Source of the DNA: Stropharia rugosoannulata
Lineage: Eukaryota; Basidiomycota; Agaricomycetes; Agaricales; Strophariaceae
DNA: 64,000 bases
Assembly (NCBI GenBank): GCA_028532985.1
Contig: JANCIK010000010.1
Coordinates: 1,984,001-2,048,000 of the forward strand
Direction of reading: 5' to 3'
Of this stretch, positions 11,994 through 24,258 are shown piece by piece; position 1 is the first letter of the stretch, and every line of letters begins with the position of its first letter. The translations under genes were made by a program, and so were the position numbers. The notes below the pieces were generated by a model. The model was given only the letters and a program-made list of their open reading frames with translations. It was not told the DNA's origin and searched no databases.

Positions 11994-12840
11994 TTATTTG
12001 GCAACTAGTATGGCCTCTGGAGTACATGTATTTGATCATATTCACAGTAAGTCAAACGACGCATGTTCTCGAGCCGGCGAGGCTGAAATTTTGACAGTAT
12101 CATACGCCACTCACAACTTCTGTTTTATTACTTTGGCTTGCATGTAAAGATAGACGGTTGCAGCTTGAAGCTGCAGCGACATGGGAAATTGTAAACAAAT
12201 TAACCTTCTAAGACGGAGTCAGCATTAAGAGAAAATTTCCTAAGATTAGACATGTATGACCATTCACGGCAGTGTCAACCATTCCAGTTTCGCTATCTGT
12301 TAAGAAACTTGTGGTTTAAAAGCAGGAATACTTGTAATGAAACCCCGGTCCCTCATAACTTCTGCTTCAGTAGTAGTTCCACGTTTTAATGTATTTTGCG
12401 ACCCTGGAGGTATATTTTTAGCCTTACTTCCTCAAGTCGGCTTACGACGGGTCACTGCCACAATGCGACTGATCGAAATAAGCGCCCACAAAGAGGCTTC
12501 TTATAACCTACTTAAGCCTACATGGTACACGGAATATTCCGAAATTGATTCCTTCCTATCACTCGCTCTGCTGCCATATGCAGTCTCGACTACTTTCTCA
12601 TACACTGAGGCTTGAATTATCCATCGCCCACTTTCCAGCAAGTCGATCCACGATAATCATGGACCCGCGGACTAATTCAGTTCCCACTGATGGTTAAACT
12701 CGCGCTCGATTCGGGTAACAAGGAACAGCTGCTGTCTATCATCGTGACTGCGCCGAACATGCTTGGAGCCATGATTTGTAAACAAGTTACGTATTCTTGA
12801 TAAAAATCATAGTTCGGCTTCTTTCTGCATACTCTCAATC
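11994..12840. other. Intergenic region
   Basis: No gene is supported. The open frame at 12337-12615 begins at an ATG but has no recognisable domain, and the bases around it look like ordinary AT-balanced spacer. Confidence 0.4.
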
Positions 12841-14617
12841 ATGTCGATCGACAGTCTTCCTTCAGCGCCAATACACGACCTCCCTCTCGAGATATTGCAC
12901 TTAATCGCTTCCTATATACCCATACAACTCCGGCCTTGCACGCTATTGGCGTTGGCACTTACGGATTCTCGGCTCCATGCATCTGTTATCCCCTTGCTCT
13001 ATGCCCAGCTTATTCTCCGAACGGCACCCAGCTCGCAAGCAATGTTGTCCAGGTTGCTGGAGGACAAGGATCTGGGCCTGATGGTTAAAGAGCTTCATAT
13101 CATGACGTGCCTGTATAGCCTATTAACATTCTCGGAGAAAGGAAAGCTAGACGAGTCAACCCTGTTGCGAAAATTACATGCTGTAATCACGGTCGAGCGG
13201 CTGCCCAACTTACAGATTCTGGGACTCGTACTCCTCCCGGGATGGTTTGTCATGGAGGGCAATATCGACATGAATGGGAATGATCAATTGCCGCGTCAGT
13301 TCTGGGTAGACCTTAGACTGAAGTGCCCTCACCTTAGTGGAGTTTTTGTTCAAGGTATAGGTGATAATGGAAACGACCCCTGGCTGGATTGCTCTGGTTT
13401 ATACGATTTGGACGAACTTTCTGTATGTATCCAGTTCTTGTTTCCTCGATTTCAAATATGCTAAACTCCCGGGCATTTATTTTGAAGCATCTAGGTGCTC
13501 TCAGCATAAAGTTCAGGTACGGCTCCCCCCGGCCGGAGGGGAACTTCAAGAAATTTACTCGAAACCTGTTTAAACTCGGCTCCTCTTTGCACACCTTGTC
13601 CCTTTGCCTCGGTCAGACTTACGAAGACATCGAGCCTTTATTTTCGTTCACCTTTCCGCACTTAAGGTCGCTGGAGCTGGGCGCCGTTTTCCTCGACCAG
13701 AATGTCACTGCACAATTTTGGGCTCGCCATCCCATGATAGAAGTAATTCTTCTCAGCGACATTTCCGGAAGGGCATTTCCCGACGCTCCTGACATGTCGG
13801 GACTTCTTCCCAATCTTACGCATCTGAAAGTAAGCTCTATACAAGTGACTCACTCATTGCTTTCTGATGCACAAATTTAGGCAAACTACTGTGATATACG
13901 ACAGGTGATAGGACATCTGCGACAGCTCGTATATCTCGGGATCAACAATAGCATAAATGGGCAGATCCCTTACCTACTGCGCGTACTTTGTCCCTCAGAC
14001 TTGCGCGATTTGAAGAGTCTCGAAATTCAACAGCAACCCGAGGCTAAGAATCACGTTCGCTCAATTGAGGGTGCGATGTGGTACGAAACAGAAGACGGAG
14101 TATTTCGCCAGGAGCAGCGTATAAGCAAGGCATACAGAACTATGGCGGACAACTACATGCATTCAATTGTCAGAAGTGCACCAAACATCGAGGAGCTTTG
14201 CTTACATGGTGATCATCTCAACGAGTACATGATGGTGAGCTATATGATCACCTACACTCGTATAGCAATAGTGGTGTTGCTAACAAAATCTGTAAACAAT
14301 AGAACGGGCTTGCATCCACATTCGCACAACTGCCTAAACTTAGACGCCTGTACTACCGTGCCTTCCACCGCTCTAAAGACGTCCTTCACCAGTCAGACAT
14401 CGACGATTTCTTGACAGACTGTATACCTTTGGCGAACGCTTGTTCACTATTGGAAACGGTGACAAATATTGGCTTAACGAGCCTCCCATACCTCACAGCC
14501 AGAATTATCCGCAATGAACAAGGTTTAGTTGGGATGATCGTTCCGGGTCGATCATGCGGAATGTACCATTCAGGTGGATACGACAATCCATTTCCCCTGA
14601 ATTATCAAACTCTGTAA
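12841..14617 (+). CDS. F-box protein with leucine-rich C-terminal region
   Basis: The ATG at 12841 begins MSIDSLPSAPIHDLPLEIL. Residues about 12-55 match the F-box (DLPLEILHLIASYIP, then LALALTDSRLHASVIPLLYA), which binds Skp1 in SCF ubiquitin ligases. Four introns separate exons encoding irregular leucine-rich repeats (LQILGLVLLPGW, SLHTLSLCLGQ, HLRSLELGAVFL, RQLVYLGINNS, NIEELCLHGDHL). The last exon joins NGLASTFAQLPKLRRLYYRAF through DCIPLANACSLLETV to the stop at 14617. About 490 residues, usual for agaricomycete F-box/LRR proteins, a very large family. The target protein cannot be guessed. Confidence 0.75.
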
Positions 14618-15364
14618 CTTACAAGGATAGTGACCGACAGATTACCGGATACTTTCCCTAAACTTTCCCACACATTCCCTCGACTCTTTGTATACCCACT
14701 ACTCATAATATAACAGATAGTATGGCGACATCACAGTTATATACAGATAATAATGTACTATAAACCAAACTGCCAGGCCTCATATGTAATAATTAGAAGT
14801 TGTGAAGGAATAGTTCTGTCTTGGTTCTGTCAATACATACCCCATCACTGCGAATCACGATGTACTCTGTTGGTATTCTGCCCTGAATCTGACAGATGGA
14901 TGGATGGATACTAGATAGATAGATATGCCACTGCGGCCAGCAAATTAGTAGGTGATATTGTATAGTTCTGAGCTGGCTTGCACGGGTCTAGGCCTCGATG
15001 TTCTTCAAGTGAGTTGCAGAAGGGAAGGAAGCTGGAAGGGCTTGCAAGTATGGACATCTCCACCAATGGGAATATTAATTATGGCCTGATCTTATCGCCT
15101 TAGCAACGAGAACAGGCGCCTTGAAAGTCTCCCAGAGTCCCTTTTCGGAAACTTTAATCATCGTGCAATCATTCAGGAATCATTCACGGTGTACAGAATT
15201 TGCACGAGGTGAATGTACGCCTGAGAAGAATCTGAGAAGTAGAGCACTTGTGGGGGGAACGCTGAGTCTGACGTTGCGTTTGTTTGCACCAATACATTCA
15301 CACGCATCAGTGCATCCCTCACCCTCCGTCCCCGCTGTCCCCGCTGTCCCCGTCGTCGTCGCCG
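14618..15364. other. Intergenic region with a short GATG/GATA microsatellite
   Basis: Around 14895-14925 there are three GATG units followed by GATA units. Otherwise I see only the CT-rich leader before the phosphatase gene. An upstream extension of the phosphatase frame to 15284 begins at TTG, not ATG, so I leave it out of the gene. Confidence 0.5.
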
Positions 15365-18300
15365 ATGTTCTCCAACCCCGCCAACTCCGCGGGGACGAAG
15401 AGGAGTCTTCAGCGCCCCCATCCTCCACCTCCCGCCCTTGACCTCGCCCGTGCCCGCCCTCGTGAGACCTCGCTCGCATCCGGTGGTGCACCGAAAATCC
15501 GTGTCGGGGACGTTGGTCTACCAGATCACGACGACGATGAAGGGGAGCTCCTACAGCTGTCCTCCAGTGGCTCCAGCGAATCCGAATCCGAGTCGCCCTC
15601 CCCACCGTTGCTCACCCACGGCGATCGTTCTACACAGGGCAAAAACAGTAGCAAGACCACTTTAGCCCCTCTGCGCTCGTCATCGCGGACATCCTCCCGA
15701 TCCTCTTCGCGGACCCGCTCAGCAGATAACACAGACGATGCACTTCCGGAAGACATCAGCAAGGACTTGGCTGCATTACAGCAGCTACGACGGAGCGTGA
15801 AGACGAACTTGCGCCTAAGACCCATACGGTCGAGGAGTAACCTGCCCAAGATGAACCTCGATCTGGATTTAGACGGTGTGATACCCCCTGCCCCCTTCCC
15901 TTTATCGGTGAGAGACGGTGAAGCTATCTCGACGAAAGGCAGTAGCATATATCCCATCAATACCACTGTAATCAATACCCAGAATGCTCCTCCGCTCAGT
16001 GCATCAAGTCCGGCATCAAGTGCATATTATACGCCCACCGCAGAGACACCACATACAGCATTCTTCACTGCACGACTGCCTCGGACAACACTGATTGACC
16101 AAGCTACCCTGCCTATTCTCTCATTGCAACCTCCGAACAATCTTAATCCAATAACACCAGGGGAACTTGCGGATCGTTTGCAAGCAACGCGGCGACCTCT
16201 TCTTATTGACACACGACCCTCTGCCTTCTATAATCAGGTGCGCTTGAAGGAAAGCATAAATGTTGTTCTTCCTACGCCGAAGCGACGGCGGATACAGAAC
16301 CTTGATGAACTGCGGGAGTGCATGCCGGAGGAGGGACGGGCGCGATTGGATGCCTTGACAGGCGAGAGCAATGTATGGGATGGTAGCTTTGTGCTAATTG
16401 GTGACGGGAACTCGGACGACGTACATGCGCCTCTCATCGCAGTCTTGCAAATTCCTGAGGCCCCCATGGCTTACTTGTCGGGCTCGTTATACTCCCCACT
16501 GCTTGAACCATTCATAAACGTGGAGACTACTGGAACCCCTCAGCACGCGACGCTTTTCGTAATCAAGAACCGGAATACACCACTTTCATCGCCTCTCCCT
16601 CCACTCCCGGGGAACATTGCGAGCCCAATATCTGCACCAGCGTTGTACAGCCGCCTCACAGCACCGTCACGACCACTGCTGATCGACACTCGACCACTAG
16701 CTGCCCATCAAGCATTCCATCTGCGCGACAGCGTCAGCATTGCAATCCCCTCTCTTATACTAAAGCGCTGTCGCAAGCCCGGCGGTGGGCTTCCATCATT
16801 ATCTGCATTGAAGCAGTTCGCAACGACAGAACAGGGCAAGGCTCAATGGGACACATTGATGGCACCGGATGGCGGGTGGGATGGAAATGTTGTAATTTAT
16901 GATGATGAGATGGACGTAAAGGACAGGGACAGTCCCGGAGCGACAGGGTGGGCAATAATGCCTATCATTCTCCCGCTTTTAAAGACGGATGGACGGATCG
17001 AATATCTGGAAGGGGGACTTGCTCGTGCAGGACATGATCCTGAGTTGGGAACCCTTATCGTGACTGCTGAAGAGGTAGACACGGAGGCAAATCGGACAAG
17101 TACACCCATGAGCGGCGGGTTTGCAAAAAAGAACGGGGGTGGCCTCTTCCGACTGGACACGGATGCAGCGGGCAAATTTAAGAAGCTGCCCGAAATTGAC
17201 TTCAACCCATCGCCGGCGTCAAATCCGCCGTCACCTCTACCAGCACATACGCCACCAGCGCAAGCGCAGGGTCCGCCTCCCTCACCTCTCCCTATCATGC
17301 CATCTACAACTAGGATATCGCCTTCGTTATCTCATTCAGCGAATATCGTGGATGCTTCCCCTTCTCCCCCACCATCCTCTATTGGATTCCGAAGGCCTCT
17401 TCCCCCGCGTCGTCCCAGTGTCCCAGCACTTCGTCGTCTGGACACACGTTCTGCTGAACGGCTTACTGCCGGTCCTCCTAAGCTTTCTGTGCTCACCAAA
17501 CCTATGCGATCAGCTACTCTGGCCGTTCCCCCGATGCTCACGCTAAACATTGGATCACTGAATGGCCCACCACAAAGCCCGTCACACCTTAATCTCATGT
17601 ATTCTACACACTCACCCCCGCTCTCCGCCAGATTTATGTCTCCCACCAATGACCCAAATAATTACCTCACACCATACTATACTCCGCCACACACACCCAG
17701 CACTCCGCGGGTGGGTTTCGGATTCCTAGATGATCCACCGCCAACGGCCCGACCGGATATGGACCCGCCAACCACCGAAGAACCGTTCCCAGTATTTACG
17801 GTGTCGACGATTTTGCCCAACTTCCTGTATCTCGGTCCAGAACTAACGACACCTGAGCACGTGAAAGAGCTACAGGACTTAGGCGTAAAGCGTGTTTTGA
17901 ATCTTGCGGCAGAGTGCGATGACGATATGGGATTGGGTCTGAAAGAGTCGTTCCGTTATTATAAAATACCCATGCGGGATACTGTGGAAGAGGATGGAAT
18001 TGCGAGAGGCGTGAGAGAGGCGTGCGATTTCATCGGTGAGCTCTCTCTTTTGGTGAGATGGGATTGGAGACTAAATCGCGCAATTCACTGTCTTTCTATC
18101 CACTCTTGTGTGAAATCACATAACGGTTTTTAACAGACGACGCCCGGCTTCACTCAGCCCCGACCTACGTCCACTGTAAAGCGGGCAAGTCACGATCAGT
18201 GACGGCGGTTATGGCGTACCTCATCCATGCAAATCATTGGACGCTGTCGCGTGCATATGCATTCGTTCTTGAGCGCCGCAAGGGAATATCACCCAACATT

Positions 18301-18825
18301 GGGTTTGTCTCCGAGCTCATGTCATTTGAGGAGCAAGAACTAGGTGGAAAGAGTGTTGGTGTACAGCCCACCAGCGCGATTGGATCCGCTGTCGCGACAG
18401 GGGCATCGAATGGTGGTAATGGGGAGGGAGGTGGAATGCAGCATGCTCAAGCAACGGCGCAGGAAGCTTATGCACAATCAGGCGTACACCGACGTGGCGC
18501 GCATGTACGAGAGAGCCTTCCACCTGCACTGTCCCTCACGCACACGACGTCTTCTGCCATGTACGCTTCGGAAGGCGTGAACGGACCAATGTCTGCAGCC
18601 AGTGTTATGGATAAGGAGTCGGCAGGCGCCCTTGGAAGCGGGATGAGCACAGTAATCAGCCCACTGAGCATGCGTGATCGTGTTCTTGGGGATGCAGGGC
18701 AGGAGATGGAGATTAGGGATGCTAGTGGCCGCTACCGTCATGCCAGACGGGCACCAGTGGATGAAACGACTCTTCAGCCGATGAGACGAGTGAGCAAGGC
18801 CGGGCTGGAGGGCGGTTGGGCGTAA
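15365..18825 (+). CDS. MAPK-phosphatase-like dual-specificity phosphatase with two rhodanese-like domains
   Basis: One intron (18036-18136) interrupts a protein of about 1,120 residues. The ATG at 15365 (MFSNPANSAGTKRSLQRP) is the first one in frame. A Ser/Pro-rich N-terminus is followed by two rhodanese/CDC25-like modules, each with RRPLLIDTRP or SRPLLIDTRP and a basic cluster (TPKRRR; LKRCRKPGG). A second disordered Pro-rich linker precedes the phosphatase domain: ILPNFLYLGPELTTPEH, VKRVLNLAAECDDD, YYKIPMRDTVEEDGI, then the P-loop HCKAGKSRS (HCxxGxxRS, complete) and ANHWTLSRAYAFVLERRKGI. Rhodanese-like plus DSP is the MAP-kinase phosphatase layout, so it probably dampens a MAPK pathway (role inferred). 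Two rhodanese copies and the very long linkers are unusual. Confidence 0.85.
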
Positions 18826-19744
18826 ATGTTCTGTTATTTTTCTTGGTTTAGAAACTCTTGTGGTGGGTGTTTCCGCGCCAGGGCCTGAGGATGTTCGGTG
18901 TATTCACAGTATATATCCACTTCGTGTGTTAATTTATTTAGGGACTCTGTCTGATTCTTTCTCGTCATTTTTATTTTTGTCTTTGTTTTCATCTTTTGTA
19001 CTTGTTGTCTGCATGAAGCATCCCACTTCGCGTTTGTTGCAGTGTCTCCTTTGCGCTCAACCTCTTGTCGGTTTTTGTTATCTCTAAGCTGGCGGTGATG
19101 AAACTTGAAGCTTAAGGCTCTACCTAGACTTTTTCCACCCTTTATGTATTATGTTATTGATACCCATTTTTACGTAGTAGCAACATCAGTTCGTGCCAGT
19201 GACCGTAATTAATGAATTTTGAATACACACTTTAGTTCGTAATTTCCTCTTAGCATTTGCATATTCACGATCGCTGTTTCATGCCAGCATGTCTCGACAT
19301 TGCTCAACGTATATCACTGTAGGTTCCTATTGAACCGTACTTCGTAATTATGCTGCGTGGCGCACCAACATATTGTTCCGTCAGGTCATGCACAAAACAA
19401 GTCGATTGTCAGCCTACATGATATTGTTTCGAAAAGTGGCATATGAGATGATATGACATTGCGTATTCGGGGACAATTGACATCTAGTGGCTTGGAATAA
19501 AATGTCAGTCATAGGCATATCGGGCTGAGTGGAACCGACGGACGCGTTGGTATTAGTGCACCTTGATGGATTCGATGGGCGCTTACTCGGCTATCCATGA
19601 CGCGTTGAAACGGCGCCCCACGGGTAGCAGGGATTTGACCACAGCAGGAATATCAAATATTATAGCAGTAATCTGACTTTCTCTGCGTATATAAAGACGT
19701 CGTGCGAAGTCGGGCCGCATCAACACAGATATCCTCAGCTTGTA
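18826..19744. other. Intergenic region with TATA box of FAD oxidase 2
   Basis: No gene is seen. TATATAAAG at 19688-19696 precedes the start codon at 19745 by about 50 bases, as for the paralogue. The T-rich stretch 18950-19020 is probably the 3' UTR of the phosphatase. Confidence 0.45.
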
Positions 19745-21768
19745 ATGAAGTTGACATCTCACCATAGAAGCACCGGTCTACTCTTTGCTGTATACTACGG
19801 CACTTTGGCCTGCTGTGACGTTGCGTGGGCTGTGTCCACTGCTACACAGACCCCAAACGCAGTATGCACGCAGATTTCAAAATCTATTTCGCCCTCTAGC
19901 GCGGTGTATTATCCAGGTGCAGTAACTAATTGATTGCATTTTTATAAAAATTGCTTACTTTCTTGGTAGGGGACCCATTATACGCTAAAGGAATTTCTCA
20001 TTACTCAGCCTCAGCTACGGAGCAGTCTCAATGTGTAGTAGAACCTGGAACCGCAGTAGACATTGGCAAAATTGTAAGAGGTTTTTTGCAATGATTACAC
20101 CGCCTAGTATGACTTATATTATACTATTCACATCAGCTCGTCATTCTAGGAAGCACTAAGACGCCCTTTGCAGTATGTTGAAGTCTTTGGACCCATGTCA
20201 TTAGAGGAGCTTAGTGAATCTCAGGTAAAAGGCGGTGGTCATAGCGTCAATCTACATTTTTCGTCCACCAGTGGCGTACACATCTCCATGTATAGGTTTT
20301 CGAAGGTCGATTACAATGCCACAGCTGAAACGGTTGATATCGGGACCGGATTAATATGGGATGATGTGTACGCTGCTCTAGAGCCATTTGGAGTCAATGT
20401 CATTGGTGGGCGTATCACGGGAGTAGGTGTAGCAGGGTTTACGCTAGGCGGTGGTGCGTAAGCTTTGCAATATTTCGTCATTACTGGCATTGCTTAATGT
20501 TTTAAAATTTGAAGGGTATTCCTTCAAGACAAACCAATATGGTCTAGCTATCGACAACGTCGTGGCATTTGAACTGGTCAAGCCAAATGGGAAAGTTGTT
20601 CGAGTGACGGATCAGTCAGATTCTCAGCTTTTCTTTGGCTTAAAGGGTGGACAGAACAACTTCGTGAGATACAAATCACTCATCCCAGTAGACGCTTCCT
20701 CATCCGGTATTATACTCTCACTTTCTAGGGTATTGTGACTGAGATTACCATGAAGGCTCTTCCTCAGACGGAGATATGGGTACGCTTATATTTTTACTTC
20801 GTAATATCGTTTTCTTAAGGAAGAGGTTTGTCTAGGGGGGAGTTCTCTTCTTCCCTGCAAATTCAACGGATGCGGTGGCGGCTGCCACAGAAGCGTTTCA
20901 GAGTGTAACAGACCCTAAGGCTGCACTTGTAACCGCTTACAATTTCTCTCCTCTTACCCAACTGGTAATATCTTTAATTGTTTATTTAACTCCTTCCCAA
21001 GGAGGACAACTTATCGTTCATATTTGATTTGCAGACTACAACTGCTGTTTCCGTATTCTACGACGCTCCGTCACAGCCTGAAGGCATATTTGACGCATTT
21101 TTGTCGATTCCTGGTGCTCAGGCAGACATCGGCATAAGAAGCTACTTGAGTATGGTCCTGTCTCTTCCAACCAATTTTACGGAGCCAACAAGGTAATCCG
21201 TTCTTCCGCTACCACACACAGAGACAGCTAATTTAGGAACTCAAAGGGTGCTGTATGGATACATTCCCAATTTGAACTTCACAACCGACGTGGGCAAACT
21301 TCTAGAAAATGAAGCACAGGTAAGCCCTCCGCTCATCGAATACACAATTTTTGTGAACGGCAGAGACAGAGCATAGGAATAGCATCGACCAACAAAACAC
21401 TAGTTGGAATAACACATTCCGTCGACATATTCCTTCCGAGCATCTACTCGCATAACTCTCAAAAGACAGCATTCCCTCCCACTCGTAGTCTCCCTTTCCG
21501 TCCTTTCAACATTGGGTACGAATGGAGCTCGTCAAAGTTCGACGTTGACTTCCACAACACTATGGTTGCAAGTCAGAAGCGCATAGTCCAGGGGGGGATT
21601 TCATTGGGTCAAACAAATGTCGACTCGGTGCCGTATTACCCGAACTATGCCTCGTTTGATACGCCTCTCGAGAAAATTTACGGGGCAAATCTGCCTGTTT
21701 TGCGAAAGTTAAAGAAGAGGGTCGACCCTGGTAATGTCATGGGACTGACAGGAGGATGGAAATTCTAG
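19745..21768 (+). CDS. Secreted FAD-linked oxidase 2 (berberine-bridge-enzyme type)
   Basis: A paralogue of the gene at 5261-7283 with the same exon layout and about the same length. The ATG at 19745 opens MKLTSHHRSTGLLFAVYYG and a hydrophobic leader ending near WAVSTAT. The covalent-flavin motif is KGGGHSVNLHF. Further landmarks: GVHISMYRFSKVDYN, WDDVYAALEPFGVNVIGG, TLGGGYSFKTNQYGLAIDN, FFGLKGGQNNFGIVTEITM and the C-terminal YPNYASFDTPLEKIYGANLP and KKRVDPGNVMGLTGGWKF. Differences between the copies lie mostly in the substrate-binding middle part, suggesting an older duplication with altered specificity. It sits just left of a reductase and a P450 on the opposite strand, a possible small metabolic group. 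Confidence 0.88.
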
Positions 21769-21997
21769 TCGTTTATTATCCAGGAATTGCCTTGGTCATG
21801 CTACAGCCTTCAAAGAATAAATTGATACCATATATTTTAACTTGCCCATTTCAAAGTCTCTGAATTCCTTGGACTTTAATGATAACCCCTTTCACGCCTC
21901 AGGTGTGATTGATTTGATTTATTAATAGAGTGAGCTCCAAAGTGTAAAGTATGGAGTACGTTAAATAGGGACTACGCAGTTGCGTATCAAATTACTA

Positions 21998-23375
21998 CTA
22001 AAAATCGACAGCAGGGACCTCTGTAAACTCGTAACCCTGCCTTTTCCATAATTTCTCCACCTCCAGAACGGAGCTGATAGCTTCCAGGAACGTCTACATG
22101 TGAGCAGTCAGCATTTCAATCAATTATAACACGTTCTATATATGACTTACCTGCTCCAACGGGATGAAATCTTCTTTCTTTATTCCAAGTACTTCTTCAA
22201 TTCGTTCGTAGTCTACACCGAACCTTTTGAGTTGGTAGTCAGGAACAGCAGTCTGCGTGAGTCTGTGAGAGATCTCGGGGTTTTCCTTCTTCAGAAGTTC
22301 TTTGAGATCTGCAAACGAAAGGACATGGGGAGATGAGATGATTATTCTTTTCCTTTGGGGATTAGGAGAGGCCTTGATGGCCTCAACATGAGCCTTGGCA
22401 GCATCGCGAACATCCAAATAAACGGGAACCAATGGGTAAGTTCCGCTAGGAGATATGAGTTTGCTGATATACATATTCGTTGAAAATGGTGCCCAATCTC
22501 CTACAGCAATCGGTTGCGTGAGTGGAGAGAACGGGCCATACAGATACGGCGGCAGAACTGATAGACCTTGAGCCTCTTGTACGTTCAAGGTAAACGTAGG
22601 TTACGCACTAGTGGTTACATCTACATGAGGATGCGTTTCAGCCCACTCCCAAATGGCGAGTTCTGCGTATTTCTTGGATATCTGATAAGCCAAAAGCGGA
22701 GACTCGTAGATGTCTTCTTTGGTAAACGGACTCCAGTCTACATTCGATGAATAAGTCATGTTGATTGTCATTTTCCAACTGATGGGAGCCAACTCACGCT
22801 CTGCGCGGAACTCATTATCTTTCACCGTTGTGTCTCCAAAAATTGCACCGACAGAACCAGTAACGATTACTTTCTTGACTCCGTGTCTCTCTGCTTCGCG
22901 CAGAACATTTAGGGACCCTTCTATCGCAGTCTAGCAAAGAGTCAGCAATTGGAGACTGATATCTTGGATTGTTTGCCCTACCTTCAACGTTGTTTCAGGG
23001 TCTGCGTCCTTCCCAGGCATAGCAGTGGCCGTGTGTATTAACACGTCGACGTCCTTGACTGCATCCGTGAAGTCACCCGTGATGAGATCAGAAACAGGGA
23101 CAATTTCGACCGAAGGATGGCCTTTGTATAATTCCCTGAGAGGTCCAACTTTCTTTTCTCGAGCAGTTCTGCAACAAAAAGAAATGCTCAATGATCTGCT
23201 CTTCCAATGATACCACAAGATGATGCTCACCCACGAACGCGGTAGCCTTGTTCTATAAGCTGATATATTATGTGAGAGGCCAGAAATCCAGATGCTCCAG
23301 TAACCTGTATCGGTGCGTCAGTAATGTATCGAAATTTGCGAATTGAAGCTTCCTCACAAGTACGAGTTTAGACAT
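21998..23375 (-). CDS. NAD(P)-dependent epimerase/dehydratase-like reductase (dihydroflavonol-4-reductase-like, extended SDR)
   Basis: The start ATG (23375-23373) gives MSKLVLVTGASGFLASHIIY with the Rossmann dinucleotide motif TGASGFLA split by the first intron. Later exons give VRGTAREKKVGPL, DVLIHTATAMPG, GVKKVIVTGSVGAIFGD, then YQISKKYAELAIWEWAETH, containing the catalytic YxxxK (YQISK), VLPPYLYGPF, VPVYLDVRDAAKAHVEAIK and the final TFLEAISSVLEVEKLWK, stopping at 21998. This is the usual order for DFR-like extended short-chain dehydrogenases that reduce ketones or aldehydes in specialised metabolism. About 340 residues, full length. A TATAAAAA at 23448-23441 (minus strand) lies some 65 bases upstream. 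The two neighbours, FAD oxidase and P450, make a shared pathway plausible but unproven. Confidence 0.82.
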
Positions 23376-24258
23376 TGTGAATATTAGTGCAGTGAAGTAT
23401 GAAAAGCCTTGATTGCGTGTCGCTGAAAAATGTGGGGGTGTTTTTATAAAGATGCCTGTCCGTGCGTTCTATATTTAAAGCAGGGATTTCGACGAGGATG
23501 GTCAATTTCCAATGATAATTGGTAAACCACTTACCAATGCAGCTTACAAACCGCGACCCACAAAATAGCTTCTGAGCTCTGAGCTTGCATTATTCGTTCA
23601 TGATACGATTCGATAAGCAGCGGTGAATGACGACATATTGTGCAGTGAAAGCTCCTCCCTTCGCGGAATGTCAGAACTTATAAGTACGAAGGTGGCTGTT
23701 CACGTCAAGTTGCCAGCTGTGTCCGTCAGTTCCGGATCATTGCGCGTTTACCTGATCAGCGCAAGATCGGCATGAATTTGCCGTATAAATGTTTTACTTA
23801 CATATTTTAGAGTGTTAGCTTAAAGTGCTAGAGGTAGACTGTAATTAAGAAGGCGTTATCATTTCCGTATGTCTGAAAATGTTTGGAGACCAAAATTTGC
23901 CTGTGAAGAGCAAGTACATCACTTCAAAGAACTTCAAAAAACGGCCATATGAACAGCCGCGAATTAGCCTGTAACTCAACTTCACTCCGCAACTCCGACA
24001 AGCTGCCACCTGACAAAGACTGTCTAAAGCTGTCCGACTCTCCCGAAGATCGTCGACGGTGTCATCATTCAAGAGTTATTAGTGCTACACTGCACCCAGA
24101 ATGACTCCATAGTAAGTGTATTTAAAACTGTCACTGCAGGATACTACAATCAATACATAATCCAAACATAGTCGTGATTCCTCATGAACTCGACATAAAA
24201 CTAGTTTGTTGGTAATTTGCAGCCTTCCATGGCCATTGAAAACGCCAGCACGATAAAT
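23376..24258. other. Intergenic region between reductase and P450
   Basis: This holds the reductase promoter (TATA box near 23441-23448) and the P450 3' side. The open frame at 23845-24072 has no recognisable features. No gene is supported. Confidence 0.4.

Noticed and set aside
12337..12615. 92-codon frame between loosenin-like and F-box genes
   Set aside because: No signal peptide, domain or clear splice sites; spacer is the simpler reading.
14890..14930. GATG/GATA run as a functional repeat
   Set aside because: It is a short ordinary microsatellite.
15284..15364. N-terminal extension of the phosphatase frame
   Set aside because: It begins at TTG in a low-complexity leader; the ATG at 15365 is the first credible start.
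15438..17649. Plus- and minus-strand frames within the phosphatase
   Set aside because: They are shadows of a long, GC-rich, Ser/Pro-rich coding exon.
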